A stretch of DNA of 60,816 nt from Limimaricola cinnabarinus (GTDB lineage: Bacteria > Pseudomonadota > Alphaproteobacteria > Rhodobacterales > Rhodobacteraceae). The notes beneath the pieces are model-generated. The model made no database searches. It saw only the letters and a list, made by a program, of their open reading frames with translations, and was not told the DNA's origin. Position 1 is the first letter of the stretch. Each line of letters begins with the position of its first letter. Positions 59,096 to 60,816 of this stretch are shown here, in pieces. The translations under genes and the position numbers were made by a program. The stretch is from the NCBI RefSeq assembly GCF_002723615.1, contig NZ_KZ304955.1, positions 134,542 through 195,357 of the forward strand, given 5' to 3'.

Positions 59096-60348
59096 GCCCC
59101 TTCCTTCCTTGCCCGCCCGTTGCGGGGAAGAAGCCCGCGCACGCCGTCCGACGCCGCCACCTCCTGCCGCTTGGCAAAGCCTTCGTGGTTCTGGGTGATC
59201 CTGCCCAGATCATAGAGATAATTCACCATCGCGCCGCAGCTTTCGGCCCGCCCCTTGGGCGAGATGTCGGCATTGGCATGGACCGCGTGCAGCTGCGCGC
59301 CGTTGCCGAGGTGAAACCGGGCGACGGGGTCGAGCGGCATGCCGCCCTCGCGCTTGGCGGTGAGCAGGTAGCTCGCCGCCGTCCGGCGCAGCGCCTCGTC
59401 GTCGAGCCGGGTCGGATCGATCGCCTCCGTCTCCATCCAGGCCCTGAGCCCCGGAATGGGCGAAAGCGTCACGAAGGTCCTGAGCCCCGGAAGCTCGGCG
59501 GAGAGATCGGCCACCACCTGCTTGATCAGCGAGTTGCCGAACGAGATCCCCGCCAGCCCCGACTGGCAGTTCGAGATCGAGTAGAACACCGCCGTGTCCG
59601 CCTCCGCCGTCTCGACCTCCTCGCGCCCCTCGGCCAGAAGCCCCTGCACCGAGCCGGGAATGCCGCGCGTCAGCGCCACCTCGACGAAGATCACCGGCTC
59701 GTCGGGCATGGCCGGGTGAAAGAAGGCAAAGCAGCGCCGGTCGGCGGGCTCGACCCTTCGGCGCAGATCGTCCCAGCTGTCGATCGCATGCACCGCCTCA
59801 TAGGCGATGATCTTCTCGAGGATCTGCGCCGGGCTTTCCCAGCTCACCGGGCGCAGCACCAGAAAGCCGCGGTTGAACCAGCTCTGGAACAGGTGGCGGA
59901 AATCCTGGTCGAGCGCGGCGCGCGGGTCGTCGCGATCAAGAAGCCGCAAGAGATCCGCCCGCATCGCCACCAGCCGCGCCGTGGCCCCCGGCACCCGGTT
60001 GAGTCGGCGCACCAGCTCCTGCCGCGGCGGCTCGGCGGCCTCGAGAAAGGCGCGGTAGCTCTTGGGCCCCGGCGCGGCCTCATAGGCGTCGAGTGCCGCG
60101 CGCACCGCCTCGGGGTCGATGTCGAGCTTCTCGGCCAGATGCGCGAAGAACGCGATCTTGCCCGCGTCGTCCTTGGCGGCATAGCGGTCGAGAAGCTCGC
60201 GCGCCGAGGTCAGCCCCGACACCTCGCCCGCATTCGACAGAAGATCCGCGATCAGCGTCTCGTCCGAGCGATCATCGGCCTCGCGCGCGGGCTGCCACGG
60301 GTAGCGGCGTTCGAGAATGGTCGAAAGGACATCGGACAGGATGCTCAT
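59092..60348 (-). CDS. matA: Malonyl-CoA decarboxylase
   Basis: 418 residues. Helical N-terminal domain, then the GNAT-like catalytic domain with YSISNCQSGLAGISFGNSLIKQV (Ser region) and ARFHLGNGAQLHAVHANADIS (catalytic His), which are the family hallmarks. Converts malonyl-CoA to acetyl-CoA and CO2. With matB it forms a malonate-use module, but no transporter or matR is inside the window. Start at 60348; the open frame upstream has no family sequence. Confidence 0.92.
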   Translation of the reverse strand: MSILSDVLSTILERRYPWQPAREADDRSDETLIADLLSNAGEVSGLTSARELLDRYAAKDDAGKIAFFAHLAEKLDIDPEAVRAALDAYEAAPGPKSYRAFLEAAEPPRQELVRRLNRVPGATARLVAMRADLLRLLDRDDPRAALDQDFRHLFQSWFNRGFLVLRPVSWESPAQILEKIIAYEAVHAIDSWDDLRRRVEPADRRCFAFFHPAMPDEPVIFVEVALTRGIPGSVQGLLAEGREEVETAEADTAVFYSISNCQSGLAGISFGNSLIKQVVADLSAELPGLRTFVTLSPIPGLRAWMETEAIDPTRLDDEALRRTAASYLLTAKREGGMPLDPVARFHLGNGAQLHAVHANADISPKGRAESCGAMVNYLYDLGRITQNHEGFAKRQEVAASDGVRGLLPRNGRARKEGA

Positions 60349-60540
60349 ATCGCGGCCCCCATGACAGCGTCGGGCAGCCATATCGCCAGCCCCGAAAACC
60401 AAAACCGGCAGCGCGGCTTGCGCGATCCTGCCCTCATCGGGTGGGAGAGTGCGGCCCCAAGCCCGCGCGATCAAGCCGCTCCGCGCGCCGGTCGCGACGA
60501 TCGCCGCGGCGCAGTGGCCGCCGATCCCCACCGCGCCGGG

Positions 60541-60816
60541 CTATTCGGGCGGCATCTGCGGCAGATCGTCGAAGAGGCCGGGCTGCATCTCCTCCCAGAA
60601 GGCGAAGATCGCCCGCGCATTGAGCGCGCTTTCCCAGCCATGCCGGCGGAAATCCTCGCGCTCCATCTCGCCGGTCAGCCGCCCCAGCATCAGCCGCCGG
60701 TCGGCGTCGCGCTGGGTCGGGTTGCGCTTGCGCGTGGCTTCGGCCACCGCGCCGAACCGCGCCACCCGCGCCGCGCGCCGCGCCGCGCGTTCGTCGATCT
60801 CGGCCTCGTCGCGCGC
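60541..60816 (-). CDS. Unrecognised protein, C-terminal part (start outside window)
   Basis: Open to the right edge of the window; 91 codons visible, stop at 60541. Charged and helical (EAEIDERAARRAARVARFG, DADRRLMLGRLTGEMERED), ending in AFWEEMQPGLFDDLPQMPPE. No family recognised. On the same strand and 192 bases before matA, which itself has no clear promoter in the gap. Confidence 0.55.
   Translation of the reverse strand, partial: ARDEAEIDERAARRAARVARFGAVAEATRKRNPTQRDADRRLMLGRLTGEMEREDFRRHGWESALNARAIFAFWEEMQPGLFDDLPQMPPE

Overview
The window looks like a chromosomal segment of an alphaproteobacterium of the family Rhodobacteraceae (Roseobacter/Rhodovulum/Paracoccus side). The evidence is very high GC coding sequence with G/C-ending codons, ATGA-coupled operons, an FnrL-type regulator beside a cbb3 oxidase cluster, TRAP transporters, and a homogentisate operon carrying a DUF2783 protein. 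I see no rRNA, tRNA, CRISPR array, insertion sequence or prophage. The family assignment is inference from gene content.

1-4.3 kb: the C-terminal part of a PIG-L-type deacetylase, a DMT-family exporter, and an Lrp/AsnC regulator divergent from a class V aminotransferase. 4.6-19.5 kb: an aromatic amine/aromatic acid catabolic block, almost all on the minus strand. A feaR-feaB-tynA-like set (AraC regulator, aldehyde dehydrogenase, copper amine oxidase) lies beside a long operon reading hmgA, fahA, an MBL-fold protein, a flavin monooxygenase, a DUF2783 protein, maiA, a TRAP transporter (dctPQM) and a MarR regulator. A second MarR gene is divergent from hmgA across a 9-bp inverted repeat. Together these could take tyramine-like amines to arylacetates, homogentisate, and finally fumarate plus acetoacetate.

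19.7-28.8 kb: a bacterial voltage-gated sodium channel, an alternative aa3-type cytochrome oxidase operon (subunits II, I, III, III-like, IV), a sodium:alanine symporter, and a convergent gamma-glutamyltransferase. 29-38 kb: a minus-strand operon of membrane proteins (HlyD-type fusion protein, DUF2955 protein, AI-2E-type permease, phospholipase D-like protein) divergent from an hdhA-like 7-alpha-hydroxysteroid dehydrogenase, a serine hydrolase fused to a META domain, and a CPA1 antiporter.

38-48.3 kb: a micro-oxic respiration and NO-sensing block: an NsrR-like regulator with a nearby palindrome, FnrL, a universal stress protein, two perfect FNR boxes, then ccoI-ccoS-ccoN-ccoO-ccoQ-ccoP. This order is unusual because the maturation genes come first and no ccoG or ccoH is present. 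A 62-codon gene and a DUF2189 gene are coupled to the end of the operon, followed by a HemG-like flavodoxin.

48.3-60.8 kb: a sugar-acid/hydroxy-acid block. It has an SDR, an IlvD/Edd-type sugar-acid dehydratase, azlCD, a lysozyme-like protein, a D-lactate-dehydrogenase-type flavoprotein, a decayed XylX-like pseudogene, and a GntR/FCD regulator. Three copies of a TGGTATACCA-type palindrome sit upstream of dehydratase/azlC, the flavoprotein and gntR, which predicts a small GntR regulon. Convergent to it is a malonate operon (malonyl-CoA decarboxylase, malonyl-CoA ligase) continuing into a hydroxypyruvate-isomerase-type gene and a 2-hydroxyacid dehydrogenase. The last 276 bases hold the C-terminal end of an unrecognised gene that starts beyond the window.
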